Shown piece by piece: positions 44,701 through 57,406 of a stretch of DNA of 64,000 nt. Position numbers and translations under genes: made by a program. The notes under the pieces are model-generated. The model saw only the letters and a program-made list of their open reading frames with translations. It made no database searches and had not been told where the DNA came from. Location: the NCBI GenBank assembly GCA_963965975.1, contig OZ014417.1, positions 2,709,821 through 2,773,820 on the forward strand. The letters are read 5' to 3'. The stretch comes from Xestospongia bergquistia. Its lineage: Eukaryota; Porifera; Demospongiae; Haplosclerida; Petrosiidae. Position 1 is the stretch's first letter, and every line of letters begins with the position of its first letter.

Positions 44701-47700
44701 AACTTCATCTCTTTTGTGAGTTTTGGTCTGTCGTTGTCTCCCTCCCCTACTCCTTCCTCCCTCCCCGTCTCTCATCACAACATACACAACCACAAATACT
44801 GGACTATTACGATGAATGGCTGGGACATCAACTGTTGTACTAGCAAGTAAATCATCTCTTTTCTTTGGTAACTTATGAAGATAAGGACCTACAGTAGAAG
44901 TGAACCATTTAATAAGAGGCACTAAATAAGGGGCACAACTCATTATATAATAATAAACCAATCATTAACGCATACACCAACTTGATATTTCCATTCATCT
45001 ATTTATACATATGCATACAGTATATCCATTTGTATATCATTTGTCCATTTTACTAGACTTACCAATCATTTCATTGCATATCTTTTCAAATGATGTCAAA
45101 GGTAATGATGACGGCACTTCTTTCTTATCTATGAACAAAACAGTGACATTAATATTACTCAAATGACAGAGCTATCCCCACACCATTACAAAGGCTTTTT
45201 AGTATGAGTGAATCCCTGTCATCACCTGATTTATTAGGTTTCTCATCTGTCTCTTCATTTTTATCGGGTGGTTTGTTAGATAATCCAGTAACAATGCCTC
45301 CTTCCCAACTACCTTTATCCAATGGTAAATGAAGACCAAGTTTGCAGTTCTAAATGCAACAATAAAACATTTAATATGTTTTATATTGAGGCTTACCTTA
45401 TAAATAATACTGATGTTACGAAAGAAGTTTTGGAGAGTATCCATAATAGTATCACCTCCTGGACATACCACAAGATAGAGGATATCTTTATGAGAAGAGT
45501 ATGGCTCAACAAGTAGTTTATCCTGTAAGTAAGATAGAGAAAACAAATATTAATATCCTTTTTAATAGACAAGAGGACTTACCCAACTGGACAGTGTCAT
45601 AGGAGAGATACTTAACCACTCACGTTCACAACCTACTACTAATGGTTGCATTGGCAAAGGTACACATTCATCACCAATAGGAGCTAAAGAGACAAAGTAA
45701 GTAAACCAAACTCTTAAGTGTGTGTGTGCGTGTATTATACTCAAGACCTTACTTTGACTGGGTGTTAATGTTTGGAGATCTTTCAAAGAGAGTGGACCTT
45801 TAGTAGACACTTTAATACAAGGAGCATGATGGAATGAACTCTGGAAAACAGATCTCAACTCTCGTAATTTCTTAGTGACAAACTTTGTAGGAAGAGACAA
45901 CAGATCAAGGATCCAAGCAGCTAAAGAAAATACAATAATTAATAGAAACAATAGAAGAGAATTTTATATGTGCATCTACATAAAACCATATTATCCTTCA
46001 TTGACTCCTGTTATTTATACAGTCAAACATGTAATATTGATATTACTGTAGTACTATAAACATGAAAAGCACAAAAGTGCAGAACCCTTTCTGCAGTTTC
46101 TGCAGTGATATTAGTTTGTTTGTAATTGCCAAAATAGACGAGATGATTGTATGAAGACTTTTTACTTTATTCAATTGATGCTGATGGCAAATGATGTTAA
46201 AACTGTAGGCATGGTCAGTTTAGTTTTAATGGACATGGCAGTAACAGTCAAGTGGCAGTTTCTAGGACTCTGTTTCTTTGCTAATTTGCATATTTAGTAG
46301 ACTTATTGTAGCTTTTGTAATATTTACAATATCAATAGTCTCATAACAGCAACAGCTCCTTCTAGATGCATCTACTTAACTGTTGGCAAAGAAGGCTGTC
46401 AAATTTGCCACAACTTTAAAACAAAACATTTTAACAAAAATTCCCATCTTGATACCTGCATTTAAAAACATAGTAGTTTTTATTGGAGGAAACATTTGTT
46501 CCATCTTGCCCGTCCTTTTTGAAAGGTCTTTCTGACTTTTCAAGCTTTGTCTTCCTTTGACAGCCTTTTATCTAGAACATTTGCTAGTACTTAACCTTTG
46601 CTGTTTCTTTGTCAAGTTATAGATGCTATCGTTGCCAAGTTAGAGCAGTTCAAAGTGCATTGTCAGCTAACAGACAGACAACACACACACACACACACAC
46701 ACACAAAGCAAGTATTGTAACCTTCACCCATTCAATGAGTGATGAGGGTTAATAATAGGCTTTTCTATGACCTCTGTTTTCACTTTATCTGCTGTGGAAA
46801 TAAATTTTGCTCAATTTTGAAAGCATCTGCAAAAAATGCCCAAAAAATAATTCACCTTCCTACGTAGCTAGGATTGTTGAACATTTTGTTGTTTGAAACA
46901 AATTATACCAACCATTACCTACATTATCACACACTAAATGGAGCATAACACTTACTCAATCATCTACATTAACAACATATGTATAGTTTATGTATCATTG
47001 TAAACCTGAATTATCTTCTTTGTCAAGTGTAACAGGAGAAGAGAGCTGTTTCATACTAGCAGCTGAAGAGGGAGGGAGTCGTGGCTGGAGTGGTCTACCA
47101 CTTACTATTAGCTGTTTACCACATAAAATGGCCGATGTTACACTATGTGTATGATACAATCTATTAAGGGACAATAATAACATGTATTACATACATTATT
47201 GTATATGTACCTGCATTTATGTTTAGATTGTTGTTTGTTTTCTTGATTTTGTTGATATGGTTGAAAAGCACCAGGAGTGGAGGCCATAGCTGATGATGAT
47301 ATTTGAGATGCTTCTTGTCTTCCTGTTAGACACAAATGAAGACAATAGTCTTGTACAATAGAGAGAAACACTTGAGTAGTTCCTGAAGTGGCTAAAAGAG
47401 AAGGAATACAGTCAATAGACTCTATAATATATAAATACAAGATAGACAACTCTAAATGCTAGAGCAGTCAAACTTAAAAACTCCTTTCCTACATAAGCCA
47501 TTAGATATCGTCATTACCATAGTTAAATAATACACTAATGTATTAGTATAAATAGAATCAGAGCAAGCATATTGAATTTGATTATACAAGTAGATGGTTT
47601 CATAGTGTCAATGATTGCACAGTACAGTAGTCAGTTACCTTCTTCTTCTGAGAGACAGCTTAATCCCATATTGCTATATGTAGCATTATTTGATGTCGAG

Positions 47701-50700
47701 CTCCAAGGAGTACCAGGAGCTGGTGTAGTGACCATTATATCTTCTTTAAACCCCAGACTGGGATAGTCTGCAATACCTGCCATCATCAATGGTTTCTCTT
47801 CTCCTAGCTCAAACAGGCTGTCACCTTCTCCCACAGCCCCTAAAGACCCCATACCGGCTGCACTTCCCACGCTATCTAATTGGATTCTTTTCTTTTGTTT
47901 AATCATAAAGTTCTGAAAAGCACTGAGATCGATATCTACATTGTCTGATACATTAGCTGCTAAAGCAGAGTCCAGTAATGCCAGACTGATGTACAGAGCA
48001 TGAGCTTCAGGAAGGACAGGAGTGAGTCTTGAACAAGACATTGGCGTGGGTGTAATGGGATCAAAGGGAGAATCTAATGGAGTTTGAGCTACTGAGGAAA
48101 AATGTCTGGGTAGTCGACCTAGAGGTCTAAGAGGAGAGGATAATGCTGTGAAGGGTGTGGAGATGAGAGGAGACTTGGTGTGTTCTTTAGTTGTTAAAGG
48201 AAGAGTGAGCATATTGCGATTTATAAGAGATGAAGGAGGTGGAAATATAAATTTCTGTGGCTCTGACTTTGCACTGCCAGAAGAACTACACAAATGATAA
48301 AATAAAATCACTCATTGGATGATAATTGTGCCTAGCACAAAATATACATGTATATTTATCACTTATACATGTACATGTATTGTATTATCTCAAACAGAGG
48401 TCTGGGCCTCTAATTCTTTTTCAAGATTTTTGACCAGGTTTCCAAACAAGGGAGGCCTTTATTCTAGCAACAATAATTAATTCAACAATGCTCATACTAA
48501 ACTCTCTCACGGCAGCTTCCTGGGATATTTCTTTAGACAGTAAATGGTTGTAAGCTTGAAAGAAACAAAAAGACTAGCACTTGGACATTTTGAAGCGTAA
48601 TGAATGGAAGCAACACACTAAGATGAGGGAAGGTTGTGGTCAGTAGGCCTCCTTTTGATGCCAGGTCACTATTTATAATTTTTTCAGATCACCCAGGCCT
48701 CAATTTGAGGAAATATGGTACATATTAAATACAAGTACTTGTATAAATAGAAGGTACACAAATTGCATTCCAAGACTAGTGTCTGTTACTCACCATGATT
48801 GAGTAGTTGATGACTTATCAGCATGACTATTAGCTAAGCTAGCACTCTAGGAGAACACACACATATCATAGTTAACAACATGTGCTGCTGTTTATTTACC
48901 TGAGGGACTTTAGCATGAACAACATGTCTCATCTGTGATGATAAGGATGTTAAGGAAGAGAGACCCAAAAGAGGACGGAATTCATCAGGTACCAGTCCTG
49001 TCATAACATCTTCAAATGGACTGAGTTTCTGAGAGAGACAATAATACTCATTAGACATGTAGTAAAAGTATCATGTACAATAATACATAAATTAGTACAA
49101 AAACCAACGTAAGAAATGAAGATCATTTTCTTAAGTCTGACACATTTCATAATATCAGATCAGAAAACTAATGACCTTCATTATTCATTGGTATTGAGTC
49201 AATACTTCATAGTCAATAATATCATAGAAATAATGCTACTTAAAGATAGTCTTTGTTATTACATGTATTTACCATCATAAGACCAATTTCAAAGGTCTCG
49301 CTCCTGTCTTCATTTATATTCATACCTATACCCATCATTGATTTAGCCTCTTCAAATTTCTCATCAGTTGATTCAACAGAGGGAGGCGTAGGATAAATAC
49401 GAGAGAAATCCATTGGAGGATGGAGTTGATCAATATTACCAGGTAATAACTATGATAAAAAATGTATTTATAGACTACATGCAGTATGTGTAATTTTACA
49501 TGTAAACATCCTACTACATAGATGTGATTTATCACTATAGTAACAACAGTACCTTCGATGTTTTGGAACTTCCTATGTTAGTATGCTGTTTAAAATCAGT
49601 CATAGTACCACTTACATCAGTGTATTGGAAATGATTCATATCACCTGCTGGAGTAGTCTAAGAAAAAAAATCAACATGACCATATAAGGACTGTAGTGAA
49701 TGTTCTTCATACTTTAGTTAAATCTTCTTCTTCTTCAGAGTCATCAAATAAACTGCCTAAATCTCCTGATATTTTCACAGCATTCTCACTTGTAAGATCA
49801 ATGCCTACCATCCCTCCAGTGCCACTAGGTCGGAGAGATGGCTGTCCAGCTAATCCTGTAAAACAAGAGAAGACAGTCCCTCTGGTTCATCATCCATCTT
49901 TCCCTCTATCCATCCATCTGCTTGTTCATTAATCCATTCTTCTGTCTATCCATCCATTCATTCATTTATACCTAGAGTATCTCCACTAGTTACTGTATTC
50001 TCTATTCCTTCCATTGTATCTTGATGTACTATAATGTGGGCGTGGTTTTTCTCAGCTGATGCATGATCAAACATCACATCCAATGATTCCTCCTAGACAC
50101 ATTGAGAAGAATTATACATGTAAACTATAGCCCCAATAATATATATATATCTAATAGAATTCTAAATGAAGAGGGGTTTTACATTCATTACATTATATAC
50201 ACTTCTACTATTATTGGTCAATTAAACATTTCTCTAAGCTCACTATAACTCAATAGTAAAGATACCAGGTACTGCTTTCTCTACATTTTACAGTACCCAA
50301 GTATATGTATTCCATGAAAAAAGAGGATTCCTTTATTATAACAAGCAAATTGGATCTAATGGTTCTCAACTTCTCATAAAGGTTTCGTTGCTCATGATAA
50401 CCTATTAGCTTACCCTGAAAGTAGGTTGGGGGTCCAATATAGTGGGTGGAGCTACCACTTCACTATCACGACGAGCTCTAGAGCGAGAACCTTTGTTCCC
50501 TTTACCAGTAGTACTGGGTCTTCTCTTTGATGGAGAAGTAAGTTCAGGTGTTGTCATGATTTGATGGTCAGTAAATGATTGATTGCTACGAACTCTACGA
50601 ACAGGACTAGAATAACAAGAAAAAGACAGCGTATATAGATAAAGTGATGATCTAAACAGTGGCAGTAACAATTTTGCCATCAAATTGATCCCTCTGACAA

Positions 50701-53700
50701 CAACTATATATGTACACATATAGTGCAGTCATGTTTTGTAATCTAAGTCAAACATGTAGAATCACTTCATCACTTTCAGTATACTACTATATATCTTTTA
50801 CTACAAGGCTCAGACTTATAATAGAGGGGAAAGAGAGACTTCTATCACACTCTATTATACATGTGTATGACCTTTATAAGGTCATTACACTTTGGTTTTC
50901 TAGAAAGTATTACAATAACTTTTAAATGCATTGTGTACACATGTACTTTGTCCTCTCAATAGACTTACTATCACAGCCACATTGAAAATTAATGCTACAA
51001 TGTTCATACAAAGACAATATACACTGATATGCTGTATAGTAAGCTTTATCTGGTACTGCCAATATATAGGAAAAATCGAGGTGCTTCTTACCTCCTCCCA
51101 CTTATACAGGCTTATGCAATAGGGCCTCTTGTACTATATAGGACTATGTAAATGTAGCATTAGTACTATGTACCTTGCTCCACTTTTCTTGTTCCCTGGT
51201 CCAAACATGCCATTGGCAGTTGGTGACCCAGGTAGTGCATGAGAGAATCCAGGGAGAGTAAATCCGGTAGCCCACGGTGATATAGGGGTCACAAGTCTTT
51301 GTAGCGACTGCTGTGCTTCAGGTAAATGCATGCAATGCCACCAGCCATCTTCATGATTGTTATAGTGTGATGATACTCGCTCCTTTTCCGCTGTTGACTC
51401 AGCAACAATATCGGCAACTCGTGATAAATCATACATACTAACAACAGCAGTGTTGTTTGATACAGGAGGTGTGGTCTGAGGTTGAAGATGGGTAGTGGGT
51501 GGAGCTGGAAAATGACATATTCCAGGATTGGGAAACTTGACTGCTGGGGATGATGGTATGGTTACAGCAGGAGAGGGAAGTGGTGTGGTATATTTTGGAG
51601 GTCCAAGATGTTTCCGTTGAACATTTAACATAGATGGATTTAATGTAAGTGATGATGGAGTAGGATGTTCTCTCATGGGTGTGGCATTGTCTGTTGGTCC
51701 AGAATATGGTCGATAACGATGTTGTCTCGAGGAGCGTTCAGATTTAGATGAGTCCCCGCTACTGGACATAAGTCTATGAGGTCGATTTGGTCTGTTCAAA
51801 GGAGTATGAATATCCTTGTAAGAGAGGAGATCAGAGCAAGGACACACATCACACTCCTTTTGCAAACTAAAGAACAAAGATACATGTACACAACATGGAT
51901 GATAAAGTCATTGCTTGATAATGACCTTACAACAAGTACACATTTATACATGTACACAAATATATTACACTATAGCAGTTGGACTATTTACATATAAGTC
52001 CCTTATTACAGTAAATACACATAGATGATGTATGCAATGCATACTATCTTACACTAATGGATCAACACATGTTGTCTCCTCCCATCCGCCCTGAATCACT
52101 CTCTCCATCATCCCTTCATCCATAGGAGAAGGGGGTGGAGTTGGACAAGAGTCTTCAGTGTGGTATACAAAGACAAACTGGGAAGGATAACGTAGCCGTA
52201 CTCCACCTAATACAACTTCCACTGCAGCTGGAAGCTGAGATGAAGTGTCTAACTCAAAACGTCGTGGATAAAATAGTCTCCATTCCTCAATTAAATCCTC
52301 AATACCTGGATCAGTAAGCTGGTAACTGTGACCGGTCATGATTGCATTAAGACCACTTGGGCTGAGAATAACTGAGGAGAGAGAGAGAAAGAAAGCCATA
52401 ATCTACCTCTTATCTTTCCATTCAACCAGTTAATACCTTGCATCCCCGATGACGATTGCAGCGCTTGACAAAGATGAGCAGATAAAAGTGGTTGAAGTGC
52501 TGGCCCAGCTCTTACATCCACGCTAGCACAGATAAAAAGATGAGCATGAATGAAGAAGGAAAAGTTACAGAGGAAACAACCCCTACAAGGAACACAACAA
52601 GTTATAAATTAATCCAAAAATCCAACAGTAATCATACTATTGACAGTTTAATAAGGACATTGATACCATGTACAACCTGGGCTCTATATGACTGACAATT
52701 AATAACAGGACAGCCACACCATAATTAGGTTATAGACAACTCAAAAGAGTGTTATATAATATTCCTCAACAGCTACCATACCATAACTGTATTTGTAAGT
52801 ACAATATGGTGTGATAAAAGAGGCCACAGCAATTACACAGTAACTAAAGAGAACATAGATGTACATGTACTTGTGAACATAGATGTACATGTACTTGTAC
52901 TATAGATATGATGAATTAGACAACTGTGAAGTGCTCTTAAAAATACAATATTTACATTCCATATTATATGTACATATACTGGAGTTGAGGTGTAGACAGA
53001 GCTACGTTATCATTTAATACTATTTGTCTACATGTAACCAAGACAATCGGTCACTTCAAAAGTGAAGAATGCATTATTTGAATAAAATAGTTGGCCATAA
53101 GGTCTCCTACCTACCTCATAACATACAATATGTAAACAATTAGTGATATGGTAACATGATCCTATTGTATATAGTACCTTCCATCTGAGCCCATGGTGGG
53201 ATCTGGACGAGCAAACCATTTACCCAATGGTAAAAAATTCTCACTTAACAAAGATCTAAAGAACAAAATCACTTCATGAATATTTAACATGTAAAGATGA
53301 GTATGCTGTAAATGTATAGTTACTGATAGCAGTCTCAATTTCTCACACAATCTTATAGTGTAAGCTACAACACTTAAAATGTATCAATACTTTGTGTTCC
53401 CCAATCATCAGTACCATTGATATAACTGGAAATATATATCAGTGGGTCGCAAGAGAGGGTTATACTTTAGCACACATGTACATAACAGACTATATAGCAT
53501 TTATTGTACTTTACAGTCTAGCCTGGTGTGCTTATATCATTGTACTTATAGATATTGACCTTTCTATGAGACTGTTAAGAGCTCTAAATAACATGCTGCT
53601 GGATTCTGTTGACATGCCATCTTCCCATGAACCTGTAGCCTCCTCTGTGTGCGTGTGTATGTGTGTGAGAGAGAGAAAGAAAGAGAGAGAGAAACAAGAG

Positions 53701-56700
53701 TCATTACTTAAAATATTTATCCTATTCTTAATTTCTATACCTTGTAATTCAGGGGCAAGTTGTCCTGACAGATCTGGTAATGTAGTAAAATAGAATACCC
53801 AAAGATCCTTACTCTCTCCACTCACACCATCAGTGGAGGGAGAGAGTCTTCGCCATGAACAAGCATATCTTAAAAACAAAAGAGCAAGTTTTATATCTAA
53901 TTATTATTGAAAACTAATATCAAGTCTATACTCTCTTTAATGTTATAATTCTGACTAGGAATGAGCTAGAGAGAGAAATGGCTTGCATGCCCTTCAAGTC
54001 TGCAAATTTTATTTAAAAGAAATAATGCTAGCTGTCAAACCAGAAATCCCATATAAAGTGAATGGCATTCTTCAGCTTCAGTAGAAAAGCTCAGAAACTG
54101 TCAAAAATACCTTAAAAAGAGAAAGCTGCAAAGAACCACAAAAAGCTTTAGTATGACTCGTCCAAAACATTGCAACAACAAGGCCATCCCCAAGTTACTT
54201 TGATGGCGTTGTCATAATTGAAATTCCACTAAACCACTCATTCTCAATGCAAACAGGTTATGCATATACTATTCAAGTTTACAATACACTATTTAACATG
54301 TCATACTTACCCTTCACTTAAAAGTCTAGCATATGAAGTCAATACTGGGTCAGTTTTAGGTGTCTCTAATGTAGTACTGTTTGGGCCAGTATAACGAACC
54401 CACTTTAATCCTTCAACTTCAGCCTATAAGGAAGTAATATTAATGTGGGCGTGTCTATATTGATATAACCTATAATAAATATTTAAGTTATGTCATTATT
54501 ACATGCAGCCATGATTATCTGATATAATGTTAATAAATTCATAAGTTAATAGTATTCACATGTATATTTGTGGCTAAATTTCCAAGAAAAAAATGAATAT
54601 AATATTAACATGTGACAAAGACAACAAGTCAACCAAAACATGTAAATGTACACAAATAAATGTCATTGTGTACATATAAATATCATTGTGTACATGAAAT
54701 TGCTATTGTAGATTTCTAATGTACTAACATTCTAAGAAGTCGTGTATGCAGTAAAAGGTATGTACATTATACAAGTACTTCACGGTATTAAAATGAAGTC
54801 CATTACAATGTTACCATATCTAATAAGTCTACTGTTTCATTTAAATTCATTAATGAGACATTACATGTACAAAGAAGAGTCAACATTAAATTTAAAGGCA
54901 AATGACACAATAGGATAGTACAAGTAGTTGATATATTATAAACATAAAACTTGAATCTTGACCTACAGTTAAGGTTTAGTCTTTGAGGGTAACACTGTGG
55001 TATTGTAACACATGTGTTATGTACATGTAAAGAGAGGTGTGAAAGGTCAAAGTTTAAATTTAAACACATTATACCTATCTACTAAGTTGGATAACAAAAT
55101 TGTTAATATCATGTACATATGCAATAATAGTAACTATAGAAGGAAATGAAATATTATGACGAGTAATGATGTCATTGTGCATTAGGCTAGGATCGCATTT
55201 CCAGTTAATCATATATATCATTAAAATATTTAAAGTAACAGAGTAATTTTCTATAGTGTAATTATAAACAACTGAACTAGAATATAGGATTTGCCACTTT
55301 CTTGATATTACTTGTTTATAAACACAATGTTGCTATAGTAACTTGTCTATCACATGTTATTTACAGAAAATATGTACATTATGCTGAATATTTAAAGTAA
55401 TGGGTCATAAAAACAAATGCATCAAAAAGGCAAAAACGTAATACAATAATACATTTTTCAATACGACAGACTTGTTTGTTTCAGAGAAAGTTTGATTGTC
55501 TCAAAAAACAATACTTGTAAAATTACCATAATATTATTTTGAGAGTGCTATTGTAAGGGACTGGATTATTGCCAAGATTTAAGACTGGAGAATTGGCAGA
55601 AAATATGAAACTGCTCAAAGACATTTTCTTGAGTTAGAAGTTTTGATCAGTCCCACACAAATCAAAGCAATCACAGTAAAACTAATGACATTCATTGATT
55701 CCTATGTGTGTCAGTGGTTATTGTAAACTGGCTAATTTCATTATTGCTCTTGAAAGACATATAAAACAATATATTAAAATTGTGAGATGGACATACTCAC
55801 ATATACAGTGTTCATACATTATATATTCATACACAATATCTGGCACACACAGTATGTCAGGCTAAAAAACAGTTTGACACATTTTTAGTAAATGTTAGTT
55901 GTGATATTTGCCTAAATGGATATAGCCCAGATCTTCATAAAACTTCTCATCAATTAAGCACTTCCCTCATAGTAACTAATGCACTATAATAACTAAGCTA
56001 AGGGAGATTACTACCAGGAAATAGCAAGCTTTAATAACAGGCAATGACCTTTCTATAATTTTGGGTGTGTTATCACACAAATGTAAACTACAAAACAGCT
56101 CAATATCTGATACACATAGTTCATTTAATGATCAAAGTACTACACATCATCTTAGTAATTTTGAAGAACATGTCAGCATATATGTACTCGACATTTACAC
56201 TGTAACACCAATAGTCACCGTGGCAAATATAACTTTACTAGGCAACAGTATTATACATATATATATATATCTGTACATGTATATGTAGCCAGCAGAATGC
56301 ACATGTATATGTAGCCAGCAGAATGTACATGTATATGTAGCTAGCAGAATGTACATGTAGTTACAGTGGCTAACAAAATCTCAAAGTGTAAGGTCAGAAT
56401 ATACATATATGTTTGTAGCAAGTTATTGAGCTAAATAAAGATTGATGACTAAATGTAGCTTTATACAAAAGTATATACGTTTACAGATTAGTCCCTAATG
56501 ATGACCATACTACTAAGAAAATGATCCATAGTCACAACTGAATATCGTAGCAGTGAATTCGTGCAACATATTTACTAACTATTAGTGTACTAGTGTATTC
56601 AATGATCTATGAACCTATACAATGACCATATGCTGTTAACAGCATATGGATTGATATTAGACTTAACGTCTTTCCCAATAGTGTAAGAGATCAGTCATTT

Positions 56701-57163
56701 TGCCATTCCAGTCATTATGAGTTGTTTATTGTAAAAGTGAGCATCTGACCTAGTGAGCTACAACATCTATATATGAATTGTTGATCCAGGATTGTGAGTA
56801 GAGGTCAGATATTGGTTCAGGTGACTTGTAAAGACATTAATAACTGTTATAAGTGTCTTAAACATTACTACTGTTAGTTAAAATTGGTGCTTTCTAAACA
56901 GAAAACAATAACAATACTGGAATTACTAATACAACTAATCTTGATAAATATTTTTTAGATGAGCCAAACAAACAAGATGGCGGACGAGATAAACATATTG
57001 GAAAAAATGATTATTATACGCTCACATAACTCCAGTTCTCACTTAACTTTTACCTTCTCTCTTTCTCTCATCCACTCGCTATAATACTTACAAGTTTAAA
57101 AACGTTTGAGAGACAGCCAGCGAGACCATAGGCAGTCTTGTTTTCCATAGAGGCGGAGCTCAT
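41799..57163 (-). CDS. MED13: MED13, Mediator kinase-module subunit
   Basis: 32 exons in coding order: 57092-57163, 54311-54423, 53741-53868, 53560-53644, 53178-53255, 52437-52522, 52053-52371, 51174-51866, 50414-50606, 49972-50092, 49713-49855, 49553-49657, 49273-49449, 48900-49028, 48794-48846, 47639-48285, 47211-47391, 47006-47160, 45753-45920, 45583-45683, 45397-45522, 45226-45349, 45063-45128, 44620-44921, 44360-44530, 43734-43975, 43207-43349, 42926-43087, 42596-42768, 42188-42364, 41987-42048, 41799-41940. Every junction keeps phase; 1878 aa (human 2174). Landmarks: N-terminal EGLKWVRYTGP, LWVFYFTT and FLPLGKWFARP; the disordered middle with RIYPTPPS and SLFDDSEEEED; the PIWI/RNase-H-like C-terminal half with HKDILYLVVCPGG, KHWLLAVVCD, ATGYLISTTPPGHLPSEFW and LSWLSINHVTQQ. 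MED13 tethers the CDK8-cyclin C-MED12 module to core Mediator. A TPPPS motif in exon 7 fits an FBW7-type phosphodegron. Confidence 0.96.
45921..47005 (-). other. MED13 intron 18 (1.1 kb)
   Basis: Longer and less AT-rich than most introns here, with an (AC)n run at about 46680-46705. The stretch 46090-46640 has uneven base composition and may be an old inserted element, but no protein or terminal repeat was recognised. Confidence 0.4.
48380..48740. repeat. Possible dispersed repeat in a MED13 intron
   Basis: Intron sequence with AGGCCT words at both ends (GGGCCTCTAATTCTTTTT / GAGGCCTTTATTCTAG, then CCCAGGCCTCAATTTGAGG) and GC content above the surroundings. This looks like a dispersed element, though no second copy was seen in the window. 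Confidence 0.35.
55545..55740 (+). repeat. Dispersed ~190-bp element, copy 1
   Basis: Shares GTAAGGGACT(G/T)GATTATTG, AAGACTGGAGA, AAACTGCTCA and AGTTTTGATCAGTC, in the same order and orientation, with 59858-60045. One frame is open apart from a single stop and reads protein-like, so it may derive from a coding exon. Confidence 0.65.
56275..56352 (+). repeat. 26-bp x 3 minisatellite
   Basis: Three copies of a 26-bp unit beginning ACATGTATATGTAGC and ending CAGCAGAATGT, with one or two differences. Confidence 0.95.
56626..56649. repeat. 24-bp perfect palindrome
   Basis: The half-site CCATATGCTGTT is followed directly by its reverse complement, giving a perfect inverted repeat without a spacer, in MED13 intron 1. 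Confidence 0.95.
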
Positions 57164-57406
57164 GGTGAGTTGCTCAGCTGGGCTAATGGTGAGTCCTGAG
57201 GACGTGGAAAGAACGTTCTTTCATGGAGGGTGGGTCACAAAGGTGAAGACAAAAATGATTCGAACAAGATGGCCACAGTTAGTACACACGCAATTAAATC
57301 ACAATATACGGATGTTTTACGGAGACAACTGGCACAAGTCCGTAAACAAGAAATGCATTTTTGGAAATCCCCTTTTTGAAGTGTGCACTCTTCTTTGTAA
57401 AAAGAC
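57164..57406. promoter_or_regulatory. Shared intergenic region of MED13 and ASH2L
   Basis: MED13 (minus) and ASH2L (plus) start codons are about 243 bp apart, head to head. The region is less AT-rich than surrounding DNA. It is open in one plus-strand frame, but that frame does not match ASH2L and is taken as chance. Bidirectional promoter function is inferred from geometry. Confidence 0.55.

Larger units (their letters stand above)
54424..57091 (-). other. MED13 intron 1 (2.7 kb)
   Basis: The longest intron in the window. Holds one copy of a dispersed ~190-bp element (55545-55740), a 26-bp x 3 minisatellite (56275-56352), a 24-bp palindrome (56626-56649) and many TACATGTA words. As the first intron it may carry regulatory sites; none was identified. 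Confidence 0.5.

Noticed and set aside
56987..57091. ATGGCGGACGAG start in good context on the plus strand, upstream of ASH2L
   Set aside because: Short frame with no GT donor placed to join ASH2L, lying opposite MED13 intron 1; taken as chance.
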